NCBI GenBank assembly: GCA_026260175.1
Contig: JAKCWW010000301.1
Span: 1,012 to 26,359, forward strand
Origin: Reticulitermes lucifugus
Taxonomy: Eukaryota > Arthropoda > Insecta > Blattodea > Rhinotermitidae
Direction: 5' to 3'
DNA: 25,348 nt
The notes beneath the pieces were generated by a model, which worked only from the letters and a program-made list of their open reading frames with translations, was not told where the DNA came from and did no database searches. A program made the position numbers and the translations under genes. Below, piece by piece: positions 9,910 through 19,926 of the stretch; position 1 is the first letter of the stretch, and the number at the start of each line of letters is the position of its first letter.

Positions 9910-10130
9910 TAGCACGCATGGAGATAAGAGAAGTGCATACACTGTTATATTCAGGAATTCTGAAGGGGCAGTACTAAATGGGACAGAGAGGCGTAGATAG
10001 GAGAGTACTCTTAAACTGGATCTTAGGATTTTGTGAACACGACAATGAATATTCTGGTTTCCTAGAAGGTAAAAGAGTTCCTTGGCCGTATGAGATATTG
10101 TCAGCCTGTCAGGTAGGACTGCGCTGCTTG
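9910..10130 (+). pseudogene. Decayed LINE C-terminus and 3' end
   Basis: Translation near 9916 gives MEIREVHTL, parallel to the region just before the GKRP motif in related copies. A second frame gives SEGAVLNGTERRR, stop, then LKLDLR (about 9960-10027), matching the order seen at 6770-6830. The 3' end carries TAGGACTGCGCTGCTTGTAG (about 10112-10131), a diverged form of the LINE terminus AGGACTCTGCTCC. Stops, frameshifts and base changes mark an old insertion. Confidence 0.6.
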
Positions 10131-10344
10131 TAGTGGGTTGTCAGCGGTATTACCAACATGGCGGACAAGCGAAATTTTGAATTTTGTTTGACACGATCGC
10201 TATTCAGTGTACATTTGTTGCAGTCATGTGGTGTAGTATGGTCTTCAGAATACAGCTGCATTTAACGTTGGTAACTTCTGGAGAACTGGTTAATAAAATG
10301 ACAAAGGCGCTAAAATATTTTGGTTTGGTTATTGTTGGTTCTGT
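10131..10344. other. Unassigned sequence
   Basis: No feature is supported between the LINE end and the repeat that follows. Confidence 0.4.
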
Positions 10345-10377
10345 ATGCGGTGTGTCGTGACATGCACACACCTAAAC

Positions 10378-10700
10378 CTGATGAGATTCGAGATTCTAAT
10401 GGCTGTGACTATGAAGATGGCAATATTTTGGGATTTGACGCCGTGTGGTCGGGTACCAGTGTACCGAATTTTCAGAGTATTATGTTTTTCCATCATCGGA
10501 ATTGATGGTGATGGAAGCAACAGGATCCCCTGAAATGGTCGGGTACCAGTGTACCGAATTTTCAGAGTATTATGTTTTTCCATCATCGGAATTGATGGTG
10601 ATGGAAGCAACAGGATCCCCTGAAACGTCGGCACATCGCAAAAAGACAGCCATCTTCACAAAGATACAGGGTGTAATTCTTGGAACTCCAGATTGCACCT
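10378..10700 (+). mobile_element. Interspersed repeat fragment with coding-like tract
   Basis: Translation of 10387-10445 gives EILMAVTMKMAIFWDLTPCG. This is close to a tract I recall as a dispersed repeat in many hemimetabolous insect genomes and often mis-annotated as protein. The usual downstream parts, an ETS-x-HRKKTAIFT segment, follow at about 10622-10660. The reading frame is disturbed between these parts, and a 90-bp unit is duplicated inside (see the separate entry). The element class is not settled: it may be a DNA transposon or SINE-like unit. I infer no function. Confidence 0.5.
10446..10625 (+). repeat. Exact tandem duplication, 2 x 90 bp
   Basis: Positions 10446-10535 and 10536-10625 are identical base for base. 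The match stops sharply on both sides (10445 g against 10535 a; 10536 t against 10626 c). The period of 90 is a multiple of three, so an open frame on the plus strand and one on the minus strand both run through the duplication. Each unit begins TGGTCGGGTACCAGTG and ends CAGGATCCCCTGAAA. Confidence 0.98.
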
Positions 10701-10717
10701 CGTTAGCAGTATTCTAA

Positions 10718-11201
10718 TTCAAACTGGCCATTCGCACCGACAAGTGGTGCGAGATACAGTGTTTGTGGCTGCGGCTTTTATTGATTCATGCTGATCTACA
10801 TGAAACAGATGGTATCAGTTGGTGATCCACTCTGACAAACAATTGACTCTTCGAAATTTTAGCCATTATCCCCTATTTATGTACGTTTCACTGAACTGAA
10901 CCAAACCAAATAGACATTGCTATAATAAAAAGCTTTTCCATTTTGTGATAACTGTATCCATTTCTGATTACTGAGCTTCTCATGCAGGCTTGATAAACTA
11001 ACCAACTAATTAGCAAAGAGAATAGTTTTATTTAATGGATCGAACAGGGTCGGATCTGATGACAGCAGCGAGGCCAGCCTCCGAAACGTGTTGATGTATG
11101 ATCAGTCACTTCACTAAGAAAATGTAAATTCGTCTCGAAGGACAGGTAATCTGTTGGCCTAACCTCTTCGAGATTGGAAACTAACATTTTCTTTGTGAGA
11201 T
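10718..11201. other. Unassigned sequence
   Basis: No gene or repeat boundary is supported. Confidence 0.45.
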
Positions 11202-11434
11202 TACCGCGGTGTAGTTGAGGTCTTCGCTATTCTGGATGTAGCGCGGAGTAAGTTGGTTGTTGGTTACCGACGTTTCGGAACATGGGTCACATGTTCAAGA
11301 GCCAGGTCTTGGACTGATTGACCCTTGAAAATGGGACCGGTATGTTGTCCCAAAACGTCAGTAACCAACTACCGACTTAACGCCGCTCAACGTTGTAGAG
11401 GAGCGAAGACCTGAACTTTTTTTTTTGTGCGGTA
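11202..11434. mobile_element. Fold-back element with long inverted arms
   Basis: The left arm (11202 to about 11282) and right arm (about 11341-11434) are imperfect inverted repeats. The outer ends are TACCGC and GCGGTA. Matching blocks are AGGTCTTCGCT (11218-11228) against its complement at 11402-11412, and GTTGGTTACCGACGTTTCGG against its complement at about 11350-11369. The centre holds GGGTCA/TGACCC (11284 and 11319) and CAAGA/TCTTG pairs, so nearly the whole unit could fold on itself. No open frame of note is inside. The right arm has an extra T-run (11417-11426). Target duplications are not certain. It fits a non-autonomous DNA transposon of fold-back type. Confidence 0.75.
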
Positions 11435-12144
11435 TCTGTTTGTGTACCGCACTGACTCGTGAAGTGACCTTTTATGTGCCGTATAACTTTGACTGTGTTT
11501 GAATGGAACGTAAGCAGGCAGCTCTGATGGCTGGATTTGGGAACACCAGTCGGCTTACAGGCGGGAAATCGTGTTAAGACCGTTGAAGGGACCAGCTGGC
11601 GCGAAATTGGTCGGACAAAGAGTTCCCCGTTTTTTGCTGAACTGTAAAGACGGATTTGGCAGGTTTGTGTCGTAAGACGCCCTCGGAGACCTCTGCATTT
11701 GTGATGTTTGCATGGACGGCGTTCTGTAAGTCAAAACTGTGAGGAATCGAGGTACTGTATATACGCAACTGAATTCTGTTTTGACGATCGAACCCGAAAA
11801 CTGTGCAGGGATTTTTTTTTTACAATTTTACCCTTCGATTCCTTAATTCGGCACTCCTTTTAAAGTCTGTTTATTGTAGACATCAGTCAGTGCAGATAAT
11901 AGGCTGAATACATTGCAGCTTCTTTGCTGTAGCCTCTGATAATTTTTGTCAAGATTGCTTTAAATAAATATCATATAAAAGGTGTTCGATATAATTTTAC
12001 ATTTCAGTGAGATCTGATTTATTTGATGAGCTTTGTGTGAGGCATGGAGGGCCTCAGTTTGTTAGCTAGGGCCTCATGTAAAGTGTAATGTTTGTAGGTA
12101 CGTTTTTCCTGTGCGTACTTGAGCACAACACAATGTACGCACAT
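11435..12144. other. Unassigned sequence
   Basis: A T-run at 11812-11821 is the only simple feature. No gene is supported. Confidence 0.45.
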
Positions 12145-12312
12145 TGGGGTATGGAGGCGTAGTTCCACATATTCTTAACCTCGGGAGTAGATAGTGATGA
12201 GTGCTAGCTTCACGCCCCGGCCGTTTAGACCCTGAGTAAAGGGACCCCGTTACACGTTGAGTAGGAGGCTGTGTGGTCTCCAGAGCTGGTCTGGAAGCCG
12301 TGGAGAAGTGAG
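12145..12312 (-). mobile_element. SINE-A copy, body only, diverged
   Basis: On the minus strand, the segment holds the CTCCTACTCAACGTGTAACG equivalent of the CAATGGGTACC region, then AAACGGCCGGGGCGTGAAGC (12211-12230) and the GAGGTTAAGAA landmark (about 12173-12183). The head and the 3' tail are missing or unrecognisable. It lies about 240 bp from another SINE-A copy in the same orientation. Confidence 0.65.
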
Positions 12313-12554
12313 AAAGTGTCACGCCTGTCAGCAGTCAGTCATGTGAACCGAAAAGGGCCGAAGTGAAGTTCGCCACACCCGACGTTCGTTAAGTGCACAT
12401 TATGGTCATCAGGGTTGTGACACTATTTAATGTGGTAGGGGTAGGTACCAACATGTCGGTGGAACATGTTGCCTCCATCATCAGAGCAAAATTTGAACGA
12501 AGTGTGAAATTGGCTGGCTAAGTAGGGTGCCCGTAGGAAGACTGATTTTGTAGG

Positions 12555-12838
12555 TGAAGATACAGTTCACCCTATAACAGGCCATGAAGGCCCAGAGGGG
12601 AGTAGAGTTATAGCTCTTCTCTTTCTTTAACCTCGGCGCTAGATGGGGGTGGGTGGTCTTCGCCATATCCCGGCCGCTTTACCCCCGAGAATTACCCGGT
12701 ACCCATTGTACAGGAGGCTGGGTAGGCCCCAGGGCCGGTCTGGACGGGTGCTGAAAATCTCGTCCCCACCGGGATTCGATCCCCTGACCGTCCAGCTCGT
12801 AGCGAGTCGCTGTACTGACTACGCTATCCCGGCACACT
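12555..12838 (-). mobile_element. SINE-A copy, full length with target duplication
   Basis: On the minus strand, a head with TAGCGTAGTCAGTACAGCG (12808-12826) and a box B, GGATCGAATCCC (12774-12785), leads into the complete body. The tail is the usual CTGTTATAGGGTGAACTG form (12564-12581). Flanks TGATTTTGTAGG (12543-12554) and TGATTTTACAGG (12839-12850) match at 10 of 12 positions and are the likely target duplication. The small deviations give a rough sign of age. Confidence 0.88.
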
Positions 12839-13005
12839 TGATTTTACAGGACAGAAGGTAAGTCTGAAGCAGTGGCTCTGGACGGGCCGCTGGGAACCGT
12901 GTGCGCTGAGAAGGACAATGTGCCATTGTGCTGGCGGACTGTGTTTATGTCGTCGTTAGACGTTCGCCTTTCACACTGAAAGGAACGCATAAAGACGGGC
13001 ATCTG

Positions 13006-13257
13006 CATAGGCGTAACNGGGGGGGGGGGGTGAAAGGGAGGGCAGATGCTCCTTCCATATTTTTTCTATCTAAAAATAGTTTTTTGGCTACTGAGTTGAA
13101 GATGGGAAAATAAAAAATAGAAATATTTTCTAAACGATTATTTGGGTGGTGTAAAGACAGGAAAAAATTAAAACCCTGTGTTTTATGGAATGCAGAATAG
13201 AGGCATGGTCGTTCTGCCCCCCCCCCCTCCAGTGTTATTAGCCAGGTTACGCCTGTG
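13006..13257. mobile_element. hAT-type MITE with 8-bp target duplication
   Basis: This is a 252-bp non-autonomous element. The termini are CATAGGCGTAAC on the left and, read inward, CACAGGCGTAAC on the right. Perfect GGCATCTG duplications lie at 12998-13005 and 13258-13265. Subterminal G (13019-13030) and C (13217-13227) runs sit next to the ends, as in the element at 135-526. The interior is AT-rich and encodes nothing recognisable. The unresolved base at 13018 lies at the start of the G-run, so the run length is unreliable. The eight-base duplication favours hAT. Confidence 0.82.
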
Positions 13258-13265
13258 GGCATCTG

Positions 13266-13725
13266 TACCATTACATGTAAATCTAATCTCTTTGGTCTTT
13301 CAGTGTGATCAGTAAACAAAACAGCACGTCCTCAGTGCAGATATCAGGTTTCTCCAACAGGAAAGAGATGGGGAAGATGGAGTGAAACTGGGCGCGTACT
13401 GGAACATGCGTCCTAGCTCATACACCATTGAAAGTAATGTTCGTTCTTCCATAACTGGACCACCTACGCGCTCTTTCAGATGATAAGGTTACTGAATGGT
13501 TTGAGTATTTTAACACGAAAACGGGTGCTCTGTAAATACCGTGTTGTTGGAACGAGTTGAGTGAAACGGAGTAGCTGGGAGAGGAAAACGAAAACGCGTT
13601 CTTCGGCAATAGAAGCACTTTGTTCTAAGTGTGTTCGTAATTTATTATAATATGTATTCTAAAAGCAATATAGCGTTGATTTTGTCCTCATTCTTGTAGC
13701 AAAAAACGACAAACGTATTCCTTCT
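13266..13725. other. Unassigned sequence
   Basis: No gene or repeat is supported. Confidence 0.45.
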
Positions 13726-13775
13726 CCACCACTACCACCACCGCCGCCACCACCACCACCACCACCACCACCACC
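13726..13775. repeat. (CCA)n microsatellite
   Basis: About 16 CCA-type units with a few CTA and CCG variants. On one strand this would read as a proline or histidine-rich tract, but no supported gene contains it. Confidence 0.93.
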
Positions 13776-14556
13776 TTTGTCACCACTCCCCGCACAAGCA
13801 TCATAGGCCCATCCATTACATTTCATGCATGTAATGCAACCTTTGTGTTATTTAGAAACTAAAAATATTTTTCAGAAAATGCGTGATACCTTATCATCGT
13901 TTTCTTCAGACATTCCGAGTTTCTATCTTCTGTTATTGCTTGTTTCTTCTCAGTATTTTCCTCCCTGCAGTCACGTCTCTTGTCTCCTTTGACGTACTGT
14001 CTTTGGTCGTAGTTTCCTGGTACAGAGTTACCTGTAAGATTGCGAACTGGTGAGCAATAATAGTACCTCAGTTCAGTCCATCCTTCTTGTATTGAAGCTG
14101 CAGTCCGATTAACGTCCGGTTGTCACGGTTGTAGCACGTTCTGCATTAAATACGTATTTTGTTTACAGTTCTTTTACCTTATTAAACCACATATATTTAA
14201 CTTTGTCCACATGTCTACCTAAAGTTACAACCGGATTTTTGTTAGTACATCTGATAATTTTGTTGTAAGCCATCGCTTCATTAATATGCTGCGATTTGTT
14301 ATTTACAAATTTCGTTCTCATTTTTCTAGTTTCTGGACAACTCATTACGAACCAGTGAATATTGCTGCATTTGATGTTATCTGTTTATGTGACTGCTTGC
14401 TTCCTTCTTTGGGCCTTCGGGATTGTCTTTATTTAATTTGGTGAAACAGAAAGTGCTTATGGTGCTCATTTCTGAAAGCCAGGAGTTGCTGGAGATTCGT
14501 CAGCAGACGCAGTCGAGTTGTAGAATGAGCACATCACTCATCTGGCATCTAGTTTA
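13776..14556. other. Unassigned sequence
   Basis: No supported gene or repeat. The right part adjoins the transposase remnant and may include more of that transposon, but no boundary is visible. Confidence 0.4.
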
Positions 14557-15014
14557 TCTTGCTGAGTGAGGTCTTTCGGGTGTCTCTGCTGACTGAAACA
14601 TCCACTCAGCAAACACATCAAGATCGAGCGGTCTTCCGGAATCCAGTCACTGCAGTTTCGATTGATGCAGCTTTCATAAAGTCTGCTTGGTAAAGTTTCT
14701 CACCTTACTGGAATCATTCGTCCAGGGTGAGAATGCGGCCACTTCGCACTCCTTTCGGAATAGTACTAACGAAGGGGGACCGTGAAAGACCCACGAAGTG
14801 GCTGCAGTCGATGTATGCAGTGAGGTGGAAAGCACAAGTGGGCGAGATTGTTCTTGCGTGCTGTGTCGGTTAACTCAGTGTTTTTATTGTGGGTAGAATG
14901 GCCGTCCCAAAGGAGCAGAATTGGTTTCTCTTGACTGAGCATAGTGAACTGAACAAAACGCCGAAACCACATCGGGAAGGGTTGCTTTTGCATCCACAAA
15001 CTGGGGCGAAATTT
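14557..15014 (-). pseudogene. pogo/Tigger-class DDE transposase remnant
   Basis: On the minus strand the first segment (about 15014-14763) reads WMQKQPFPMWFRRF, then EKPILLLWDGHSTH, then AHLCFPPHCIHRLQPL. DGHSTH carries the aspartate expected as the second acidic residue of the DDE core. The PPH...RLQPL block is the conserved downstream motif of pogo/Jerky-like transposases. After an in-frame TAG at about 14763 the same frame continues YYSERSAKWPHSHPG. A shifted frame gives KAASIETAVTGFRKT and a third gives DLDVFAEWMFQSAETPERP, ending near 14559. These match the usual order of the C-terminal half, so frameshifts rather than chance explain the breaks. The N-terminal DNA-binding part, the first catalytic aspartate and the last acidic residue were not located. 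The common RLQPLD motif reads RLQPLR here. It is non-functional. Confidence 0.85.
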
Positions 15015-15941
15015 GAAATTCCACTGAGCTACGTGGCAGTGCGTTATGTGTCGTATGCCTTATATCTCTTGAGAGGAAACGCCATCGTATTTGACACGTA
15101 ACTGCCTTACGAACTCTCACACACTTCGGGAGTTACCAGGGTTAACCTTTCGCCACATACCGCGCTCCCAACTTAGAGCTTTCCTAGCATAGCGAGAACT
15201 CCGGGCTGTTTGTTGGGTTCAGCCCCAATTCCCTTCGCATCCCGAACATACGTCCTGTCGGGAGTGAACGTGTGTTGTCATAAGAGACCGGAGAGCAGCA
15301 CAAGTTACAGCTTCACAATTCGTCTATTGAAATGTAATGCTCGGGCCGGGGATGCAGGCCCTGTTAAATGCCATTTCAGTTCAGGGCGTCGGTTAAGAAA
15401 ACAACAAAGACAGTATTGTCCAGCCATAGGTCTCTGTGTCGAAGTCATCAAGAAGGCTTTACTGTTTCTTGCCAGTTCGTATGCAAGACTGGAATTCTGT
15501 TGAAGTTATGCCAAGTAATCGACTTCCCGTAATTGCGACGACGTCTGTAGGCTACCCATCTTCTGCAGAAAATACTGGAGTATGTCGGCTGAGAACAGAA
15601 AGAAAACAGTTCAGTCAGGATTTGTGTCTGAGTTGGAAAACTGTAAGGAAAAGTGTGATTGTGGCATCTTGTATGTGCATTCTGTTCATAGCTGTCATCA
15701 CTCTACAGTAGTAGTATGCGGAATGCCACATGACTTGGGTGTATTACAGTATCGCAGTCCACCTTACACCTTACGTGCTTTCCCTGAGACCGTGTTGGTT
15801 GGTCAGGCTGTCGTGTGTAATTATGCGGCATGCTAATTAAACATGACTTGCAAGAAATTTAATATAACGTGACAAATATAATGGAAGTTAGCATATGCCT
15901 CATGGTGATAATTTACAAGAGAAACCTGCCACTGTTTATGT
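15015..15941. other. Unassigned sequence, possibly old transposon 5' part
   Basis: This lies on the upstream side of the minus-strand transposase remnant and could hold its degraded N-terminal half. No motif could be aligned by eye. Plus-strand frames here have no recognisable domain. Confidence 0.35.
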
Positions 15942-16220
15942 CAGGGGTGCACAAATCCCGGCGCCTGGTCACCCGGGCGACTATATTTTATACAGTGGCG
16001 CCAAATATTTTCAGCATGATTATTGCAGTTTTTTCTTCAGTACGTGCACAAGTGTGTATCAGTTCACATGCACCGAGCAGAAAGCACCAGGTAACAGTGA
16101 GGCTCACAGGTCACGCCAGGATTGTGGGTCCTCAGTGTGGTACTTGCTTCATGTCACCCTTCTGGCGCCAAGGATTTGGAGGCGGCTTGTAGATTTTTTT
16201 GGAAAATATGTGGGCCCCTG
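15942..16220 (+). mobile_element. CAGGGG-family hAT-like MITE, full-length copy
   Basis: This 279-bp copy is the clearest of its family. The left end is CAGGGGTGCACAAATCCCGG and the right end read inward is CAGGGGCCCACATATTTTCC. Internal landmarks are GGGTCCTCAGTGTGGTACTT (about 16126-16145) and GGATTTGGAGGCGGCTTGTA (16172-16191). The CAGGGGTG...CA terminus is typical of hAT elements. Flanks GTTTATGT (15934-15941) and GTTTGCGG (16221-16228) agree at only 5 of 8 positions, so a target duplication is only suggestive. Confidence 0.8.
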
Positions 16221-16228
16221 GTTTGCGG

Positions 16229-18655
16229 ACGTGTGTACGCGTTTCGGCGGTTTCTGAAATTTGTGGCCAGATGTAACGGAGTAGTTGTTCCTGCCGTGAA
16301 ACAAGTGCCCATTATGAAGTCGGGTATAACTGGGCGCTTTTCTGCTTTACCCGACGTTCACTGGTTTAAAGTAAGGCGGTTTCCTGAAGACAGCGATCCA
16401 GAATCGTGTTTGAAACACGCGTGTGTAACTGATATACTAACACATATAAAGATTGCACGTTTTCAAGAGCCTTCTTCTTTACGAATCGGCATGAAAACGT
16501 GGGTGAAATATGTAAATAATTACGCATAAAATGTATTTTCCGCCTCAACAAAAATAAACCAATTCCCATGTGTGCAATTTCTCTTGCACATTGAAGCGAA
16601 GCGTAAAAACAAGTTGTTACTTTTATCGGCAGGTAGCAGCACCTCATGCGAAGTTATTGCCGGTACCCTACGGCACCTAATGATTCCCAGCCGTGTCCAC
16701 GCAGGGATATTGGAATGTTTCAGAATGTTACTTGCGGTTCGTGATGAAATCAGGAGCATGACTTGTTATCCATTTGGATGGTCGTTACCATCTGCTCTAC
16801 CTTAAAAATACGGAAGATGAGGTTGAAATCAGTTGTACCGGCAGTTTTGTATGCGTGTGCAATATACTGTTACTTTGATGGAAGAACATACAGGCTTATA
16901 AACCTATGTTATGCGTGTTTGAATAAGCCGTACCCAGGAATTTAGTGTGATTCTTGATGCAAACAAGAAATTCTCCATACTGCGTAACGAGGAACTTCGT
17001 GATTTATACAGGTCAGTCAGTGTTGTTAGGACATGCAACGTCTGATTCTTCGATGTACTGATTAGTGGGTAAGGTAGGGGATACTATGAGTACGTGTAAA
17101 ATGTTGGGGGAGAAACCTGTTGTGAAATGTGACTGTGGGAAACTGTGAAGGTGATTGTATGGTGTCAGCATTGATCTTGGAGGCAACGGTGGCTGGATGA
17201 AACTGGCACAGGATCGTGTCTGACGGTGGACTCTTGTATTCGCCATCTTCAGCCTTCGGTTTCACCTACGAGAGGTAATTTGTAGCGTGTAATGGCCCAC
17301 CTTCGTGTGTCCCTGCTGCGGATGGTTGGCTGTGTTTTGATGTTTGTATTAACATATGTTTGTGGCGCTGCTGGGGTTTATTTGTTTTGATAGTGCTCGC
17401 ACGTTAGCTGTTCGATGTTTAGTCAGGAACAAGAGTCAGACGTCATGGTGCTGCAGAAGGAGACTGTCGTAATTTTGCTGGTGTTCAAGTCTTTAGTGTA
17501 AAAAATTGTACAGTGTTTAGACCGGAGTTGCTGTTTATCATTAAACCCGGTAAGGCAGCCATTTCTTGCAATTTGCCGAGAAAAATTGCTCACACTTCGC
17601 GAACTGTGGAGTACTGCTATTTGCCTTCTTCAAAATGATGAGCAAAGGTATTTTGGGCCCGGACATATTCCTGTATTGGCTAACTGATAAATTGGTAACA
17701 AAACATGATATTTGTGTTTTAAGTTACGCTGTTCGTCTCACAAATGATATGTTTACAGACAGGCCCCTAGTAGCGTCTCTAGGCTTATACGCAGCAACGG
17801 ACGTGTGTATAGGTGGGATCGAGCGGCCATAACCTTTCCCAAGGAAAAACTTTGTTAAAATTATAAGCTACAGTGTTGTATTTCTTTATGTCATTTGTCA
17901 TGGTAAATTGCATGTATGACTTTAGTTTGGACAAAAAAAATTAAAAAACGATAGATAGTGTTCTTAAGAATCGTGGTAAATGCTGCGGCCAGCGACACAT
18001 TGCACCGTGCATTTCCCCCGATTCGTCTGATTCTTATGATCATTTGTAACGTGGCCGACTGACAGCTTCAGATGCAGCTCATTGCAGCTAGTCAGCAAGC
18101 TCAGCACGTTACAAGAGTTCCTCTTTATAAATTTATGGTCATGGTAACTTCTGATGTTACCTTTCGTTGTTTATTGGAGTCTAGTATCCAAATTTAGCCG
18201 AAATTTTATTTTATGTGCAATTTGCAAAAGCTGCCGACTGTACTAACTGAACTGCTGACAGCATACCCACCCGCTGAGTCTCCCGGCTAAAAGAATGGTG
18301 TGTACTAAGGGACAATTCATTACCCTGTCACATCGATTCCTGCACGGCAAGCAGCAAATTTATTGACGCAGTTCCATCGAAACAAGACCAGAATCACGGG
18401 AACATACTGTATCTTGAACGGTGAAAAATGTTGTCGGTTTCTTTTACGTTATTTTACAGCGCTGTACCAGCTTGTGAGCGTAGAATGCAGTAGTCTATAG
18501 CTTGGGAGATTATAACCAACCGGGCAGTTCGTCCTGGTCGCCTCACTTTGCCAGTATTGTCTTTGCCAACTCAAGACACTAAGCTCGTGCCGTGGCTCGT
18601 ATCGGCCTGGTATTGAAGTTCTGTGCGAAGTTAGTTAAAACCTGGGTAGGCCAGT
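16229..18655. other. Unassigned 2.4-kb stretch
   Basis: This is the longest stretch without a supported feature. Short frames occur on both strands but none has a recognisable domain, and stops are frequent. A-runs lie near 17933-17940. It could be intronic or intergenic; splice-site guesses were not attempted. Confidence 0.45.
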
Positions 18656-18815
18656 GCGTCGCGTTCGCCAAATTGCGAAAAGCGACTATTGGCTTCGTCA
18701 TGCCCTGTCTGTCCGTCCGTCTGTACAGGTCAGGTTACCGCCAACGATAATGAGACAGTGCTTCAGGCTTTCATACGTGAGGTGCCGGTTTCGAATTTCA
18801 ACCGGTATACCAATT
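18656..18815 (+). repeat. Hairpin-headed dispersed repeat, decayed copy
   Basis: GTCGCGTTCGC (about 18658-18668) pairs imperfectly with GCGAAAAGCGAC (about 18675-18686). It is followed by CTGTCTGTCCGTCCGTCTGT (about 18705-18724), and later by GGTTTCGAATTTCAACCGGT (18786-18805). The same order of hairpin and then CTGTCCGT units occurs at 19927. The stem here is shorter and imperfect. The right boundary is not known. Confidence 0.5.
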
Positions 18816-18943
18816 ACCCTGCCTGGTATTTTTCTTGGCTTTTCTCAGTCTCTCCAGGCAAATGCCCGTTGTACTAAACTAGGCCACGACAGCTTTCTTC
18901 CACTCCTGTCCAATTCTTTATTCTCAGTCATCGAATCTTCTGA

Positions 18944-19189
18944 GGGGGGCGGGTCCAGTATACCTACGAGCTGGACGATCCGGGGATCGAATCCCAGTGG
19001 GGTCGAGATCCGCACCCGTTTAAACCTGCCCTGGGGCCCACCCAGCCTCCTGTACAATGGGTACAGCGGCCGGGGCGTGGCGTTGACACCCACCCCCATC
19101 TAGCGCCGAGGTTAAAGAAAGAGTAGAGCTATACCTCATATTCTCCCCGGGGCCTTCATGGCTTGTTATAGAGTGAACTATACCTTTAC
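18944..19189 (+). mobile_element. SINE-A copy with head deletion and 15-bp target duplication
   Basis: Flanks CATCGAATCTTCTGA (18929-18943) and CATCGATTCTTCTGA (19190-19204) match at 14 of 15 positions. The box A half of the head is largely missing, but box B, GGGATCGAATCCC, is intact near 18982-18994. The GGGTAATTCTCGGGGGTA segment of the body is shortened to a direct GGGTACAGCGGCC join (about 19059-19071). The tail reads GAACTATACCTTTACC. Head loss after insertion, or an inactive source, are both possible. Confidence 0.88.
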
Positions 19190-19204
19190 CATCGATTCTT
19201 CTGA

Positions 19205-19926
19205 CGCTATGAAGTTCTTGACAGCATCGTTAAATGAACTACGCATGTAAATAGATAAGTAAATACGTAATAGTGTAACAACCGCGCAAGTGTTTCCATT
19301 TGATAGGGACAATAAACGAATCTTTCTAACCTGACATGAACCTCTCGTTTTATTGACATTAAAACTTTCCGATCCATTCCTTCGGAACTCTTCAAATGCA
19401 TTTTGCGCAAAGAGGGTGCTGTTTATTACACACATAATTACCGATCATTGCTGCCGGTAACAGAACGGTCGATATTGCTGAGTGCACTTAGTACCACTCG
19501 TTGAGCCGAATGAGTCTCATTCCATGAGCGGTATTCTCCCCTTACCTCTAAACATAACACGTCCACTAGGAAACCGCCATGGCGCCGCCTAGTGGTTAGG
19601 CCTCCCACCACGCATTGGCGCTGTTAAGCGGGTTAACCTAAGTTGTAAGCCAGCCAGACTGCCGCCCCTTGCCAACATCCGACACATCTGTAGCTACACA
19701 GTGGCCTAAGTGGAACAAGAGGGGGTGTAAACCCTGGAATGTATATTTTTGAACTTCCGAGATGTGTGATTCGTAAGTAGACGTAATGTCGTTTAATGTT
19801 GTCCCTACGCTTCATTACGCAGCACGATGTGACGTATTCTTAGCGAAATCTTAACCTGGGTTCCAGGTTAAGGTGAATTGTCGTATTCACGTTCCGGCCT
19901 CTTTAATTGAACTGGGGAAAAGTTCA
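19205..19926. other. Unassigned sequence
   Basis: A phrase at 19586-19600 (GCCTAGTGGTTAGG) resembles a tRNA box A, but no box B follows at a suitable distance, so no SINE is called. Confidence 0.4.

Noticed and set aside
10329..10634. A minus-strand frame with a repeated protein segment
   Set aside because: The protein repeat is only the translation of the exact 90-bp DNA duplication. It is not evidence of a repeat protein.
13726..13775. A proline- or histidine-rich coding exon over the (CCA)n tract
   Set aside because: There is no supported frame or splice context on either side. It reads as a microsatellite.
2625..15014. The Tigger-type MITE and the pogo-class transposase remnant as partners
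   Set aside because: They are 12 kb apart and the termini of the transposase's own element are not visible, so the link is only a class-level resemblance.
14884..15120. A minus-strand frame overlapping the transposase remnant
   Set aside because: The conserved DDE blocks are in another frame. This one has none.
15895..16529. Overlapping plus-strand frames of 120 and 135 codons
   Set aside because: They cover the MITE at 15942-16220 and continue without recognisable motifs.
18654..19103. A 149-codon open frame on the plus strand
   Set aside because: It runs through the hairpin-headed repeat and a SINE-A copy, so it is repeat sequence.
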